Of a DNA stretch of 64,000 nucleotides, positions 52,846 to 62,944 are shown in pieces. The stretch lies in NCBI RefSeq assembly GCF_900101855.1, contig NZ_FMVC01000002.1, positions 563,599-627,598 on the forward strand, written 5' to 3'. Made by a program: the position numbers and the translations under genes. Under the pieces are notes generated by a model. It saw only the letters and a program-made list of their open reading frames with translations, searched no databases and was not told the DNA's origin. The stretch's first letter is position 1, and every line of letters starts with the position of its first letter. Source of the stretch: Flavobacterium anhuiense. Lineage in GTDB: Bacteria > Bacteroidota > Bacteroidia > Flavobacteriales > Flavobacteriaceae.

Positions 52846-53886
52846 TTATTTTTTTAGCGGTATTTTTAAGTACGTTTTAAAGGTATTATTTTCTTCTGTT
52901 TTTTCAAGAATAAATCGATCTTTGTACATATACTCAAGTCTTTTGGTAAGGTTTTCAAAACCAATCCCGGTAGAGGAATAATTTTCTCCGCTTACATTAT
53001 AATTGAAAGTTGAAATCTCTAAAAAACCGTTTGTTATTTTGATAGAAATAAGAGCTTTTTCCTTTTCATCATTTAGTTTCCCGTGTTTAAAAACATTCTC
53101 CACAAAATGTACCAAAGCCGAAGAAATGAGTTTTTCGTTTGAATAATTCCCTTCAATTGTAAAATCTAAAAAAAGCTGATCTTCAAAACGTTTTTTCTGC
53201 AAATGAATATAGTTTTGAATAAACTGAATTTCTTTTGAAAGTATGGCTTCATCTTTATCTGTTTCGGTAATAACGTATCTAAGCAAATCGGAAAGCACCA
53301 AAATATCATCAGCCATTTCGTCTTCTTTCAAAACCAACTGACTATAAAAAGAATTCAACGTATTAAACAAAAAATGTGGGCTAACCTGTGCTTTAAGCAT
53401 TTGAAACTCTGCTTTTTTATTCTCCAAAAGCAATTCCTGGTTTTGATGCTGTGCGGTTTGGAACTGCCAAAACAAAAAAGTTAATGCACTTAAAATTACA
53501 GCTGGCAATCCGAAGAAAAAATTGTCTTTTATGTAATAGGTAATTTCCCTTGCTTCTTCATAATAGTTGTGCATTCCTGTGATACTATACAAAACAACTT
53601 CTTCCAAAAAATAACGAACAGCAGTAAATAGCAATAACGAAACTGGAATTGTTAGAATATAAAAGAGTAATTTCTTTTTGTTTAAAAACCAATTACAAAA
53701 AAGATAAAAATTAAGAATATAGATAATAAAGACAGCCAATAAATAAGCTGGAGTAATTCCTAAGTAAATAGATTGCAATACGAATTTTACTTCTCTATTA
53801 TTTAGTCCAATATCCCAGAAAATATAGGTTAGAAGTAACAAAAAGAAAAGAACAATATGATAGTAAAAAGGAATTTTTGATTTCAT
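52846..53886 (-). CDS. LytS/YehU-type sensor histidine kinase
   Basis: The 346-residue membrane protein has about four N-terminal membrane helices (residues 8-150). Its HisKA_7TM/LytS kinase segment has AQVSPHFLFNTLNSFYSQL with the phosphorylated His. An HATPase part has VHFVENVFKHGK (N box) and STGIGFENLTKRLEYMY (G box). There is no separate sensory domain, so it senses through the membrane segment. It forms an operon with the LytTR regulator. Confidence 0.92.
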   Translation of the reverse strand: MKSKIPFYYHIVLFFLLLLTYIFWDIGLNNREVKFVLQSIYLGITPAYLLAVFIIYILNFYLFCNWFLNKKKLLFYILTIPVSLLLFTAVRYFLEEVVLYSITGMHNYYEEAREITYYIKDNFFFGLPAVILSALTFLFWQFQTAQHQNQELLLENKKAEFQMLKAQVSPHFLFNTLNSFYSQLVLKEDEMADDILVLSDLLRYVITETDKDEAILSKEIQFIQNYIHLQKKRFEDQLFLDFTIEGNYSNEKLISSALVHFVENVFKHGKLNDEKEKALISIKITNGFLEISTFNYNVSGENYSSTGIGFENLTKRLEYMYKDRFILEKTEENNTFKTYLKIPLKK

Positions 53887-53918
53887 AGTTTTTTGATAAT
53901 TAACTCAAAAATACGATT

Positions 53919-54053
53919 ATGACTTTAAAAGAAAATGGTATTTATATGAAACCTTATTTTTTTGATGACAAACGGCTAAAAACTTTACACGAACATTTTG
54001 AAAGTGAAATTTGGATAGTTGGTCTAATGGAATCTACGTTTCATCAAAAATGA
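53919..54053 (+). CDS. Possible 44-codon ORF, doubtful
   Basis: An open frame runs from ATG 53919 to TGA 54051-54053 in the gap between the kinase and the DUF5694 gene. The deduced peptide is charged and unlike any family I know (ends MESTFHQK). No promoter element or ribosome-binding site was found in front. It may simply be intergenic; it is listed because the gap otherwise holds no recognisable feature. Confidence 0.2.
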   Translation: MTLKENGIYMKPYFFDDKRLKTLHEHFESEIWIVGLMESTFHQK

Positions 54054-54076
54054 AAATTAAGTTCTAAATCTGCTGA

Positions 54077-54084
54077 TACATTTG
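54077..54084 (+). promoter_or_regulatory. Promoter -7 element of the DUF5694 gene
   Basis: TACATTTG, an exact TAnnTTTG match. Transcription would start close to 54091, so ATG 54087 cannot be used and ATG 54108 is preferred. Confidence 0.65.
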
Positions 54085-54107
54085 CCATGAATTTAAAAAC
54101 AAACGTC

Positions 54108-54905
54108 ATGCAAAAAATCATTTTATTACTCGCAATTATCACATTAAATTTAACTTCTGCTCAAACCAAGAAAAAACAGATATTATTGGTTGGGACTTTT
54201 CATTACGCCAATCCTGGTCTGGATGTTGCTAAACTGAATAGTTTCAATATCATGTCTGAAAAGAGCCAAAAGGAACTCGAAATAATGAGTGACAAGATCA
54301 AAAAATTTGGTCCTGATAAAATATTCGTTGAATGGGAGTTTACCAAACAAGCAGAATTAGATAAGCTTTATAATAAAAACACGGATAGTCTTTTTAAAAA
54401 CGATAAAAACGAAATAACACAACTGGCAATTCGCACGGCTAAAAAACTGAATCATAAAAAATTGTATGGAATGAATCTTTATACTCCTTTTCGATATGAT
54501 AGTTTAATGATAGCCATGGAAAAAGCAAACCAAAAGGAGTTAATGGAGAAAAACAAAGTTACAACAGGAAATTTTGAAAAAGAACATAATGAAAAAATAG
54601 CAAAAAGCTCATTACAAGAAATGATGTTGTATTACAATACAAAACAAACCGAAAATGAAAATCTTCAATGGTATTTGGAAATAGCAAATAGAGCTGGAAA
54701 TCCAGATGATTTTTCAGGACCTTCTTTAGTTGCAAATTGGTACAAAAGAAACTTGTACATGTATTCTCTAATTCAGAAACTAACCGAAAGCACAGATAAC
54801 AAAATAATGGTCTTAGTTGGTGCAGGTCATGCTTCAATCATTCGAGGCTTTGTAGAAAATGATCCAACATTTGAAATTGTGGACTTATCAACTGTTTTGA
54901 AATAA
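54108..54905 (+). CDS. DUF5694 family secreted protein (TraB/TIKI-like)
   Basis: The 265-residue protein has a signal peptide (IILLLAIITLNLTSAQT). Its core starts ILLVGTFHYANPGLDVAKL and ends NKIMVLVGAGHASIIRGFVE. The two histidine-containing motifs G-T-F-H and G-x-G-H and the Glu in IFVEWEF place it with the TIKI/TraB/GumN superfamily of putative metalloproteases. It is likely periplasmic. Whether it is proteolytic is not established. Confidence 0.78.
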   Translation: MQKIILLLAIITLNLTSAQTKKKQILLVGTFHYANPGLDVAKLNSFNIMSEKSQKELEIMSDKIKKFGPDKIFVEWEFTKQAELDKLYNKNTDSLFKNDKNEITQLAIRTAKKLNHKKLYGMNLYTPFRYDSLMIAMEKANQKELMEKNKVTTGNFEKEHNEKIAKSSLQEMMLYYNTKQTENENLQWYLEIANRAGNPDDFSGPSLVANWYKRNLYMYSLIQKLTESTDNKIMVLVGAGHASIIRGFVENDPTFEIVDLSTVLK

Positions 54906-54912
54906 TATTTTT

Positions 54913-55052
54913 TTAACCGCAAAGGACGCAAGAATTTTACCAAGTAATATATAGAAACGCAAAGTTCGCAAAGCTTTATCCATATAGCTTTGCGAACTTT
55001 GCGTTTATGTATATTCTTATACGTAGAAAATCCTTGCGCCCTTTGCGGTTAA
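54913..55052. repeat. Nested stem-loop, AAAGTTCGCAAAGCT family
   Basis: The outer arms 54913-54932 and 55033-55052 (core AACCGCAAAGGACGCAAG) pair with one mismatch. The inner arms 54955-54975 and 54986-55006 (AAACGCAAAGTTCGCAAAGC) pair exactly over 21 bp. Related wording (CAAAGCTTTGCGAACTT and CTTTGCGGTTAA) recurs between gltB and gltD at about 61292-61358. It is a dispersed intergenic repeat that could end DUF5694 transcription. Confidence 0.65.
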
Positions 55053-55086
55053 AACAAAAAAAATCCACTCCTTTTGGAATGGATTT
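55051..55086 (-). terminator. sucC terminator
   Basis: AAAATCCACTCC (55059-55070) pairs with GGAATGGATTTT (55075-55086) with one mismatch. On the minus strand a T-rich tract follows. Confidence 0.75.
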
Positions 55087-55112
55087 TCTATATAAATTGA
55101 TTTCTTATTTAA

Positions 55113-56306
55113 TTAAGAAAGAGCAGCTTTTACTTGGTCAGCAGCTTCTTGGAATTGAACTGCAGATAAGATTGGCATACCAGAGTTGTCAATTAATTCT
55201 TTTGCAATTTCAGCATTTGTTCCTTGCAAACGAACGATAATTGGCACATTGATAGCGTCTCCCATATTTTTGTAAGCGTCAACAACACCTTGAGCAACAC
55301 GGTCACAACGAACGATACCTCCAAAGATGTTAATTAAGATAGCTTTTACGTTTGGATCTTTCAAGATAATTCTGAAAGCTGTTTCAACACGCTTAGCATC
55401 AGCAGTTCCTCCTACGTCAAGGAAGTTAGCAGGCTCAAAACCAGCATATTTAATTAAGTCCATAGTTGCCATTGCAAGACCAGCTCCGTTTACCATACAT
55501 CCTACAGTACCGTCAAGGTCAACATAGTTAAGACCAACTTCTTTAGCTTCAACTTCGATTGGATTCTCCTCACGAATATCTCTCATTTCAGCATATTTTG
55601 GTTGTCTGTATAAAGCGTTATCGTCGATGTTAACTTTAGCGTCAACAGCTAAGATCTTGTTATCAGAAGTTTTAAGAACTGGATTGATTTCAAACATTGA
55701 AGCATCAGAACCAATGTAAGCATTGTAAAGTGCATCGATGAATTTCACCATTTCTTTGAAAGCGTTTCCAGAAAGACCTAAATTGAAAGCAATTCTTCTA
55801 GCTTGGAAACCTTGTAATCCTACAGAAGGATCAATTTCTTCAGTAAAGATTAAGTGTGGAGTGTGCTCAGCAACTTCTTCGATATCCATTCCACCTTCAG
55901 TAGAATACATGATCATGTTGCGTCCTGTACCTCTATTCAATAAAACAGAAACATAAAATTCAGAAGTTTCGCTTTCTCCAGGATAGTAAACATCTTCAGC
56001 TACTAATACTTTGTTAACTTTTTTACCTTCAGGCGGAGTCTGAGGAGTAATTAATTGCATTCCGATGATTTGTTCTGCTAACTCTTCAACTTGTTGTAAG
56101 TTTTTTGCCAGCTTAACTCCACCACCTTTTCCACGACCACCTGCGTGAATTTGTGCTTTAATTACATGCCATCCTGTTCCAGTTTCGGCAGTTAATTGTT
56201 TTGCAGCAGCCACAGCTTCAACTGCATTATTAGCCACGATTCCGCGTTGCACACGTACTCCGTAACTCGCTAAAATTTCTTTTCCTTGATATTCGTGTAT
56301 GTTCAT
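55113..56306 (-). CDS. sucC: Succinyl-CoA synthetase beta subunit (ADP-forming)
   Basis: The 397-residue ATP-grasp subunit makes succinate and ATP from succinyl-CoA with SucD. It begins [19 protein letters not shown] and shows [20 protein letters not shown] (ATP-grasp lid), [21 protein letters not shown] (metal ligands) and [16 protein letters not shown] with the power-helix region. ATG 56306 was chosen: the 30 residues upstream look like a shadow signal peptide inconsistent with a cytoplasmic enzyme. sucD is not next to it, so the pair is split in this genome. Confidence 0.97.
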   Translation of the reverse strand: MNIHEYQGKEILASYGVRVQRGIVANNAVEAVAAAKQLTAETGTGWHVIKAQIHAGGRGKGGGVKLAKNLQQVEELAEQIIGMQLITPQTPPEGKKVNKVLVAEDVYYPGESETSEFYVSVLLNRGTGRNMIMYSTEGGMDIEEVAEHTPHLIFTEEIDPSVGLQGFQARRIAFNLGLSGNAFKEMVKFIDALYNAYIGSDASMFEINPVLKTSDNKILAVDAKVNIDDNALYRQPKYAEMRDIREENPIEVEAKEVGLNYVDLDGTVGCMVNGAGLAMATMDLIKYAGFEPANFLDVGGTADAKRVETAFRIILKDPNVKAILINIFGGIVRCDRVAQGVVDAYKNMGDAINVPIIVRLQGTNAEIAKELIDNSGMPILSAVQFQEAADQVKAALS

Positions 56307-56354
56307 AATATAGAATTTGTCTGGTTCTGAATTTATTTCAGAATAAAAGTGCGA

Positions 56355-56362
56355 CAAAAGTA
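56355..56362 (-). promoter_or_regulatory. sucC promoter -7 element
   Basis: The minus strand reads TACTTTTG, an exact TAnnTTTG match, 48 bp before the sucC start. The divergent 416-bp region between sucC and gltB (56307-56722) holds only this element and the gltB promoter; no gene was seen. Confidence 0.6.
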
Positions 56363-56697
56363 ACAAAATACAACTGAATAGTAAAATCTTTTTCAATTAA
56401 ATAAATGTTATATGTAGGTATTGAGCGTTGATAATTTTTCAAAGCAAACAAATCGTTAACGGAACAATTTGTTAATGTTAACACAATTCTCAGAAAACGT
56501 TTGATATTTAACAAAAAATTCATTGGTTTTATTGGCCTCCCGACGATTTTTCCTAATATATTTTAAGAGTAATTATATTTTTAGCAATTCGGGATGCCTT
56601 CTATAATAATATTAATAATTAAGAACCCTTTTTCTAATATTACAGCAAAAATGAAAGCAAAAGCACTATTTCAATACATTATGTTTAACGAAATCTG

Positions 56698-56705
56698 TAT
56701 TTTTG
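56698..56705 (+). promoter_or_regulatory. gltB promoter -7 element
   Basis: TATTTTTG, an exact TAnnTTTG match 17 bp before ATG 56723. It indicates that upstream in-frame codons back to 56594 are not translated. Confidence 0.65.
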
Positions 56706-56722
56706 TAAAAAAAATATCAAGA

Positions 56723-59700
56723 ATGAGAGTTAAAGAACAAGGGCTTTATCTGCCTGAATTTGAACACGACAATTGTGGTGCAGGATTTATTTGTAATTTG
56801 AATGGTATTAAGTCAAATGATATTATTCACAAAGCATTAGACATCTTAATTAAATTGGAACATCGTGGTGCCGTAAGTTCTGATGGAAGAACTGGTGACG
56901 GAGCCGGAATTTTATTCGACATTCCTCATGATTTTTTTAAGAAAGTTTGTGACTTTGAAATCCCAGAAGCGCGTGAGTATGCAGTAGGAATGGTTTTTTT
57001 ACCAAAAAGCAAAAACCAGGTTTCTTTTTGTATTAATGCATTTGAGGCTACTATTAAAGATCAAAACTTAAAAGTTTTAGGTTGGAGAGATGTACCTGTT
57101 GACGTTGAAAATTTAGGTGAAATCGCCGCAGAAAAAGAACCAACAATTAAACAAGTTTTCGTTTCTAAAAACGGACAAGATTTAACTGAACAAGAATTTA
57201 ATGCAAAACTTTTTGCAGCTAGAAAAATTGCTGAACATGCCGTAAGAGGATCTAAGACCTCAGAAAGCCACATGTTTTATTTTACTAGTTTATCGACAAC
57301 TACTATAATATATAAAGGTCTATTGATGCCGGAAGACATCAGCCGTTATTATATAGATTTGAAAGATCCGGACTTGGTGACACGTTTAGCACTTGTACAC
57401 CAACGTTTCTCTACAAATACATTCCCATCTTGGGACTTAGCTCAACCATTTAGATACATGTGTCACAATGGTGAGATCAACACACTTCGTGGAAACGTAA
57501 GCCGTATGCGTGCTCGTGAAGAGCTTATGCAAAGCGCAGTTTTTGGCGATGACATCAAAAAATTATTCCCAATTATCTTAGAAGGAAAATCAGATTCTGC
57601 TTCTATGGATATGGTGATTGAACTTTTATTAATGACTGGCCGTTCTCTTCCAGAGGCAATGATGATGGTAGTTCCTGAAGCTTGGGAAAAACACCAAACA
57701 ATGTCTCCTGAGAAAAGAGCTTTCTATGAATACAATGCTTGTATCATGGAACCTTGGGATGGTCCTGCTTCTATTCCGTTTACAGATGGTAACGTAATTG
57801 GTGCTTTACTAGACAGGAATGGATTGCGTCCTTCTCGTTATACATTAACAAAAAGCGGCTTCGTAATTATGTCATCTGAAATTGGTGTATTAGACATCGA
57901 TCCAGAAGATGTAATTCAGCACGGTCGTCTTGAGCCAGGAAAAATGTTCTTGGTTGATATGAACGAAGGGCGTATCATCGAAGACGAAGAAGTAAAGAAA
58001 GCGATCGTTACAAAACGTCCATACAAACAATGGGTTGACGAAAACTTATTGCCATTGGCTAGCGTTCCTTACACCAACAACCCTACTCCTGTTGAAAAAT
58101 TAGATTTCTTAACAAGACAGCGTTTGTTTGGTTATACTATTGAAGATTTAAAAACAATCATCAACCCAATGGGTAGCGACGGAGCTGAAGCGATCAGTTC
58201 TATGGGTAACGATACACCTTTGGCAGTTCTTTCAGATCAGCCTCAGTTGTTGTACAATTACTTCAAACAATTGTTTGCTCAGGTTACTAACCCGCCATTG
58301 GATGGTATTCGTGAAGAAATCATTACGGATATCAGTTTAGCGATTGGTGGAGATTTCAATATTTTCGAAATCGAATCTAAACAATGTAAAAAATTAAAAA
58401 TCCAAAATCCAGTTATTTCTAATGAGGATTTGGATAAAATCAGAAATATCGATCATGCAGATTTCAAATCGGCTACTATTTCTACTTTATATAAAATAGA
58501 AAAAGGAGTTAACGGTTTAGAGCGCGCGCTTGAAAAATGCGTTCAGGCGACTTTTAAAGCGGTTAATGAAGGATGCAACATCATTATCTTATCTGATAGA
58601 GGCGTTAGCGAAGAATTGGCTCCAATTCCAATGTTATTGGCTTGTTCTTATATTCACCACTCATTAAACATTTTACAAGTTCGTTCTAAATTCGGAATCA
58701 TCATCGAATCTGCTGAACCACGCGAACCGCATCATTTTGCTTTATTGTTCGGATACGGTGCAAGTGCTATCAATCCTTACATGGTAAACGAAATCATTCA
58801 CGATCAGGTTGAAAAAGGTTTCATTACAAAAGTAAAAGCAGATTATGCAGTTGTGAATTACAACAAAGCGATTGCAAAAGGAATCGTGAAAATCATGAAC
58901 AAGATTGGTATCTCTACTTTACATTCATACAGAGCTGCTCAGATTTTCGAGATTTTAGGTTTAAACAAAACATTTACATCTAAATACTTCCCTTACACTC
59001 CATCAAGAATTGAAGGAATTGGTTTAATGGAAGTTGAAAAAGAGGTTAAAAAACGTTTCCAAAAAGCGTTCCCAAATTCAAAAATTGCAAACTTGCTTTC
59101 TCTTGAAATTGGAGGTATTTACAGATGGAGACGTGGTGGCGAAAAACACATGTTTAACCCAACTACGATTTCTAAATTACAACAAGCAGTTCGTTTAAAC
59201 AGCCCAGAAAGCTATAAAGAATATGCAAATGCTGTAAACGAGCAAAGCTCAAACTTAATGACTATTAGAGGTTTGTTTGAATTCAACAACTTGGATCCAA
59301 TTTCTATTGACGAAGTAGAACCTTGGACAGAAATTGTGAAGAAATTCAAAACCGGAGCAATGTCTTATGGTTCTATCAGCCAGGAAGCGCATGAGAACTT
59401 AGCAATTGCAATGAACAGAATTGGAGGAAAAAGTAACTCTGGAGAAGGTGGAGAAGATCCAAGACGTTTCCAGAAAGAAATTAACGGAGATTCTAGAAAC
59501 TCTGCTATTAAACAAGTTGCGTCTGGACGTTTTGGAGTTTCGATCAACTATTTGACAAATGCCAAAGAAATCCAAATCAAAATGGCTCAGGGAGCAAAAC
59601 CTGGAGAAGGTGGACAGTTACCTGGAGAAAAAGTAGTGCCTTGGATTGCTGAAACGAGAAACTCTACTCCTTATGTAGGTTTGATTTCGCCTCCACCTCA

Positions 59701-61240
59701 CCACGATATTTATTCTATTGAGGATTTATCTCAGTTGATTTACGATTTGAAAAACGCAAACCGTGAAGCTCGTATCAACGTGAAATTAGTTTCTGAAGTT
59801 GGAGTTGGAACCATCGCTGCCGGTGTTGCCAAAGCAAAAGCTGACGTTATCTTGATTTCAGGTTATGACGGAGGAACGGGAGCTGCTCCATTAACGTCTT
59901 TACAGCACACAGGTATTCCATGGGAACTTGGTTTAGCTGAAGCACAACAAACTTTGATCTTAAACGATTTAAGAAGCCGTGTAGTTTTAGAATGTGACGG
60001 ACAATTGAAAACAGGACGTGACGTTGCTATCGCAGCTTTATTAGGTGCAGAAGAATTCGGATTCGCAACGGCTCCGCTTGTAGCTTCTGGATGTATCATG
60101 ATGAGAGCTTGTCACTTAAATACTTGCCCGGTTGGTATTGCAACTCAGGATCCAGAATTGAGAAAAAATTTCAAAGGAACTCCAGAGCACGTAATCAACT
60201 TCATGTATTTCATTGCTGAGGAGTTAAGAGAAATCATGGCACAGTTAGGTTTCAGAACTTTAAAAGAAATGGTAGGTCAGTCTCAAAAATTAAACGTAGA
60301 CAAAGCGATCAAGCATTATAAAGCTAATGGTTTAGATTTATCAACTATTCTATACAAACCGGAAAAAGCGAAAACAGTTCCAAATCACAACACAACGACT
60401 CAAGACCACGCTCTTGAGAATGTATTGGATTTTGACATCATCAAAGAAGCTATTCCATCTATCTATAGAAAGGAGAAAACGAGAGTTACATTCAAAATTA
60501 AAAATACAGACCGTTCTGTAGGTGCGATTTTGAGTAACGAAATCTCGAAAATTTATGGCGCACAAGGATTACCAGATGACACTATTTTAGTTGATTTTGA
60601 AGGTTCTGCCGGACAAAGTTTTGGTGCATTTGCCACAAACGGATTGTCATTTAAAATTCACGGAAACTGTAATGACTATTTAGGAAAAGGTCTTTCTGGA
60701 GGAAAACTAATTGTAAAAGTACCTCCTACTGCGACTTTCAATCCTGAAGACAACATCATTATCGGGAACGTTGCCCTTTACGGAGCTATTACGGGAGAGG
60801 CTTATATTAATGGTATCGCAGGAGAACGTTTCTGTGTGAGAAATTCTGGAGCAACAGCAGTTGTAGAAGGAATTGGAGATCACGGATGCGAGTACATGAC
60901 TGGTGGTACAGTAGTAGTTTTAGGAAAAACAGGAAGAAACTTCGCAGCTGGTATGAGCGGTGGTGTGGCTTATGTTTACGATCCAAATAAGAAATTCGAT
61001 TCTACAGTTTGCAACATGGAAATGGTTGCATTCGATCCAATGGAAGAAGAAGATCTTACGAAACTAAGAAAACTGATCAAAAACCATTCGTTGTACACTA
61101 GCAGTCCATTAGCAAAAAGAATTTTAGCAGACTGGGAAAACCAACAACAGCACTTCGTAAAAGTAATGCCAACTGATTACAAAAAAGCATTAAAACGAAT
61201 TGCAGAAGAAAAACAAATAGAAGAATTAATAGCGGGATAA
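56723..61240 (+). CDS. gltB: Glutamate synthase (NADPH) large subunit
   Basis: The 1505-residue enzyme converts glutamine and 2-oxoglutarate to two glutamates. The N-terminal class II amidotransferase starts EFEHDNCGAGFI; the Cys is the nucleophile after cleavage of a short propeptide. The central domain, FMN barrel and 3Fe-4S site follow, with CIMMRACHLNTCPVGI supplying the cysteines. The C-terminal beta-helix has VVVLGKTGRNFAAGMSGG. All domains are intact. gltD follows after 179 bp of repeat-rich spacer. Confidence 0.98.
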   Translation: MRVKEQGLYLPEFEHDNCGAGFICNLNGIKSNDIIHKALDILIKLEHRGAVSSDGRTGDGAGILFDIPHDFFKKVCDFEIPEAREYAVGMVFLPKSKNQVSFCINAFEATIKDQNLKVLGWRDVPVDVENLGEIAAEKEPTIKQVFVSKNGQDLTEQEFNAKLFAARKIAEHAVRGSKTSESHMFYFTSLSTTTIIYKGLLMPEDISRYYIDLKDPDLVTRLALVHQRFSTNTFPSWDLAQPFRYMCHNGEINTLRGNVSRMRAREELMQSAVFGDDIKKLFPIILEGKSDSASMDMVIELLLMTGRSLPEAMMMVVPEAWEKHQTMSPEKRAFYEYNACIMEPWDGPASIPFTDGNVIGALLDRNGLRPSRYTLTKSGFVIMSSEIGVLDIDPEDVIQHGRLEPGKMFLVDMNEGRIIEDEEVKKAIVTKRPYKQWVDENLLPLASVPYTNNPTPVEKLDFLTRQRLFGYTIEDLKTIINPMGSDGAEAISSMGNDTPLAVLSDQPQLLYNYFKQLFAQVTNPPLDGIREEIITDISLAIGGDFNIFEIESKQCKKLKIQNPVISNEDLDKIRNIDHADFKSATISTLYKIEKGVNGLERALEKCVQATFKAVNEGCNIIILSDRGVSEELAPIPMLLACSYIHHSLNILQVRSKFGIIIESAEPREPHHFALLFGYGASAINPYMVNEIIHDQVEKGFITKVKADYAVVNYNKAIAKGIVKIMNKIGISTLHSYRAAQIFEILGLNKTFTSKYFPYTPSRIEGIGLMEVEKEVKKRFQKAFPNSKIANLLSLEIGGIYRWRRGGEKHMFNPTTISKLQQAVRLNSPESYKEYANAVNEQSSNLMTIRGLFEFNNLDPISIDEVEPWTEIVKKFKTGAMSYGSISQEAHENLAIAMNRIGGKSNSGEGGEDPRRFQKEINGDSRNSAIKQVASGRFGVSINYLTNAKEIQIKMAQGAKPGEGGQLPGEKVVPWIAETRNSTPYVGLISPPPHHDIYSIEDLSQLIYDLKNANREARINVKLVSEVGVGTIAAGVAKAKADVILISGYDGGTGAAPLTSLQHTGIPWELGLAEAQQTLILNDLRSRVVLECDGQLKTGRDVAIAALLGAEEFGFATAPLVASGCIMMRACHLNTCPVGIATQDPELRKNFKGTPEHVINFMYFIAEELREIMAQLGFRTLKEMVGQSQKLNVDKAIKHYKANGLDLSTILYKPEKAKTVPNHNTTTQDHALENVLDFDIIKEAIPSIYRKEKTRVTFKIKNTDRSVGAILSNEISKIYGAQGLPDDTILVDFEGSAGQSFGAFATNGLSFKIHGNCNDYLGKGLSGGKLIVKVPPTATFNPEDNIIIGNVALYGAITGEAYINGIAGERFCVRNSGATAVVEGIGDHGCEYMTGGTVVVLGKTGRNFAAGMSGGVAYVYDPNKKFDSTVCNMEMVAFDPMEEEDLTKLRKLIKNHSLYTSSPLAKRILADWENQQQHFVKVMPTDYKKALKRIAEEKQIEELIAG

Positions 61241-61419
61241 ATGATTTTAGAATTCAGATTTTAGATTTTAGATTTTAGATTGAAGTTAACCTCAAAGCTT
61301 TGCGAACTTAAAACACTCCAAAAAGCAAAACAAAGAACCTTGCGTACTTTGCGGTTAAAAAAAATGGAATTTGGAATTTAAGAATCGGAATTTAATCATT
61401 TAGATTTAATAAAAAAGTC
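61241..61419. repeat. Repeat-rich gltB-gltD spacer with 7-bp tandem repeats
   Basis: AGATTTT is repeated head to tail 3.5 times at 61256-61281. It is followed by a GCAAAGCTTTGCGAACTT/CTTTGCGGTTAA stretch related to 54913-55052, then AATTTGGAATTT and AATCGGAATTT copies. No promoter of the TAnnTTTG type is clear, so gltD is probably read through from gltB. Confidence 0.6.
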
Positions 61420-62874
61420 ATGGGTAAAATAGGCGGATTTAAAGAATATAACAGAGCCGACGAAAGTAATTTAGCAGTTGCAGAACGCGTTTCGAACTAC
61501 AACGAATTTACTATTCCGGTACCAAAAGATAAATTAAGAGAACAAGGATCAAGATGTATGGACTGTGGTATTCCTTTTTGCCACAGTGGTTGTCCGTTAG
61601 GAAATTTAATTCCTGACTTCAACGACATGGTACATCAGGAAGAATGGCAGAGCGCGTTGGAGATTTTACAATCTACTAATAACTTCCCTGAATTTACAGG
61701 ACGCTTGTGCCCTGCTCCATGTGAGAAATCATGTGTATTAGGAATCATCAAAGATCCGGTTTCTATCGAAAACATCGAGAAAAGCATCGTAGAAAGAGGG
61801 TTTGCTGAAGGATGGATTAAACCTCAGCCACCAAAAACAAGAACTGGAAAAACAGTTGCCGTTATTGGTTCAGGACCTGCAGGTCTTGCAGCAGCTCAGC
61901 AATTAAACAGAGCGGGTCACACTGTTACTGTTTTTGAAAGAGACAACGCAATTGGAGGTTTATTGCGTTACGGAATTCCAAATTTCAAATTAGAAAAAGG
62001 AATTATTGACCGTCGTGTAGCTATTTTGGAAGCAGAAGGAATCACTTTCAAAACAAATGTAAATGTTGGAGTTAATTTCAGCGTTGAAGAATTAAACCAA
62101 TTCGATTCTATTGTTTTATGTGGAGGAGCAACTGAAAGAAGAAGCTTGCCAACTAAAGGAATTGAAAGCAAAGGTGTTGTTCAAGCAATGGATTTCTTAA
62201 CGCAACAAACTAAAGTTTTATACGGAGAATCTATTCCAGACCAAGTTAAAGCTACTGGAAAAGATGTAATCGTTATTGGTGGTGGAGATACTGGTTCTGA
62301 CTGTATCGGTACTTCGAACAGACACGGAGCTAAATCGGTAACTAACTTTGAGATTTTGCCAAAACCTCCAGTTGGAAGAAGCGAGTCAACTCCATGGCCT
62401 TTCTGGCCGTTGCAGTTGAAAACATCTTCTTCTCACGAAGAAGGTTGCGACAGAAACTGGTTAATCAATACTAAAGAATTCATTTCTAACGAAAAAGGTG
62501 AATTAACTGGATTAAAAACAGTTGAAGTGCAATGGAAAATGACTCCAGGTCAGCGTCCAGAATTAATCGAAAAAGAAGGTTCTGAAAAAATCTGGCCTTG
62601 CGATTTAGCTTTATTGGCTCTTGGGTTTACGGGTCCAGAGAAAACGTTAAGCGAGCAGTTAGGAATCGAAATTGACGCGAGAAACAACTATAAAGCACAT
62701 AACTATCAGACAAACGTTCCTCACATTTTCACTGCTGGTGATATGAGAAGAGGACAATCATTAATCGTGTGGGCTATTTCAGAAGGTCGCGAAGCTGCAA
62801 GAGAGGTAGATTTATTCCTTATGGGATCTACAAACTTGCCTACTAAAGGAAAAGGAGATCTTCCTAGCCTGTAA
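61420..62874 (+). CDS. gltD: Glutamate synthase small subunit
   Basis: The 484-residue beta subunit passes electrons from NADPH to GltB. It has the N-terminal cysteine clusters CMDCGIPFCHSGCPLGNLIPD and CPAPCEKSCVLGI for 4Fe-4S centres, the FAD motif VAVIGSGPAGLAAAQQL, and the NADPH motif VIVIGGGDTGSDCIGT. The FAD C-terminal motif is FTAGDMRRGQSLIVWAISEG. Length and motif order are normal. A hairpin terminator follows. Confidence 0.98.
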   Translation: MGKIGGFKEYNRADESNLAVAERVSNYNEFTIPVPKDKLREQGSRCMDCGIPFCHSGCPLGNLIPDFNDMVHQEEWQSALEILQSTNNFPEFTGRLCPAPCEKSCVLGIIKDPVSIENIEKSIVERGFAEGWIKPQPPKTRTGKTVAVIGSGPAGLAAAQQLNRAGHTVTVFERDNAIGGLLRYGIPNFKLEKGIIDRRVAILEAEGITFKTNVNVGVNFSVEELNQFDSIVLCGGATERRSLPTKGIESKGVVQAMDFLTQQTKVLYGESIPDQVKATGKDVIVIGGGDTGSDCIGTSNRHGAKSVTNFEILPKPPVGRSESTPWPFWPLQLKTSSSHEEGCDRNWLINTKEFISNEKGELTGLKTVEVQWKMTPGQRPELIEKEGSEKIWPCDLALLALGFTGPEKTLSEQLGIEIDARNNYKAHNYQTNVPHIFTAGDMRRGQSLIVWAISEGREAAREVDLFLMGSTNLPTKGKGDLPSL

Positions 62875-62904
62875 AAAACCGAAAAAAAATACAACACATA
62901 CTAT

Positions 62905-62944
62905 CACAAACCCTTGATTTTATATTCAGGGGTTTTGTTTTTTT
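62905..62944 (+). terminator. gltD terminator
   Basis: CAAACCCTT (62907-62915) pairs with AGGGGTTTTG (62928-62937), followed by a T-rich run. Confidence 0.7.

Noticed and set aside
56307..56396. Signal peptide extension of sucC
   Set aside because: An in-frame start 90 bp upstream gives a signal-like N terminus, but the promoter -7 element at 56355-56362 lies within it and the enzyme is cytoplasmic.
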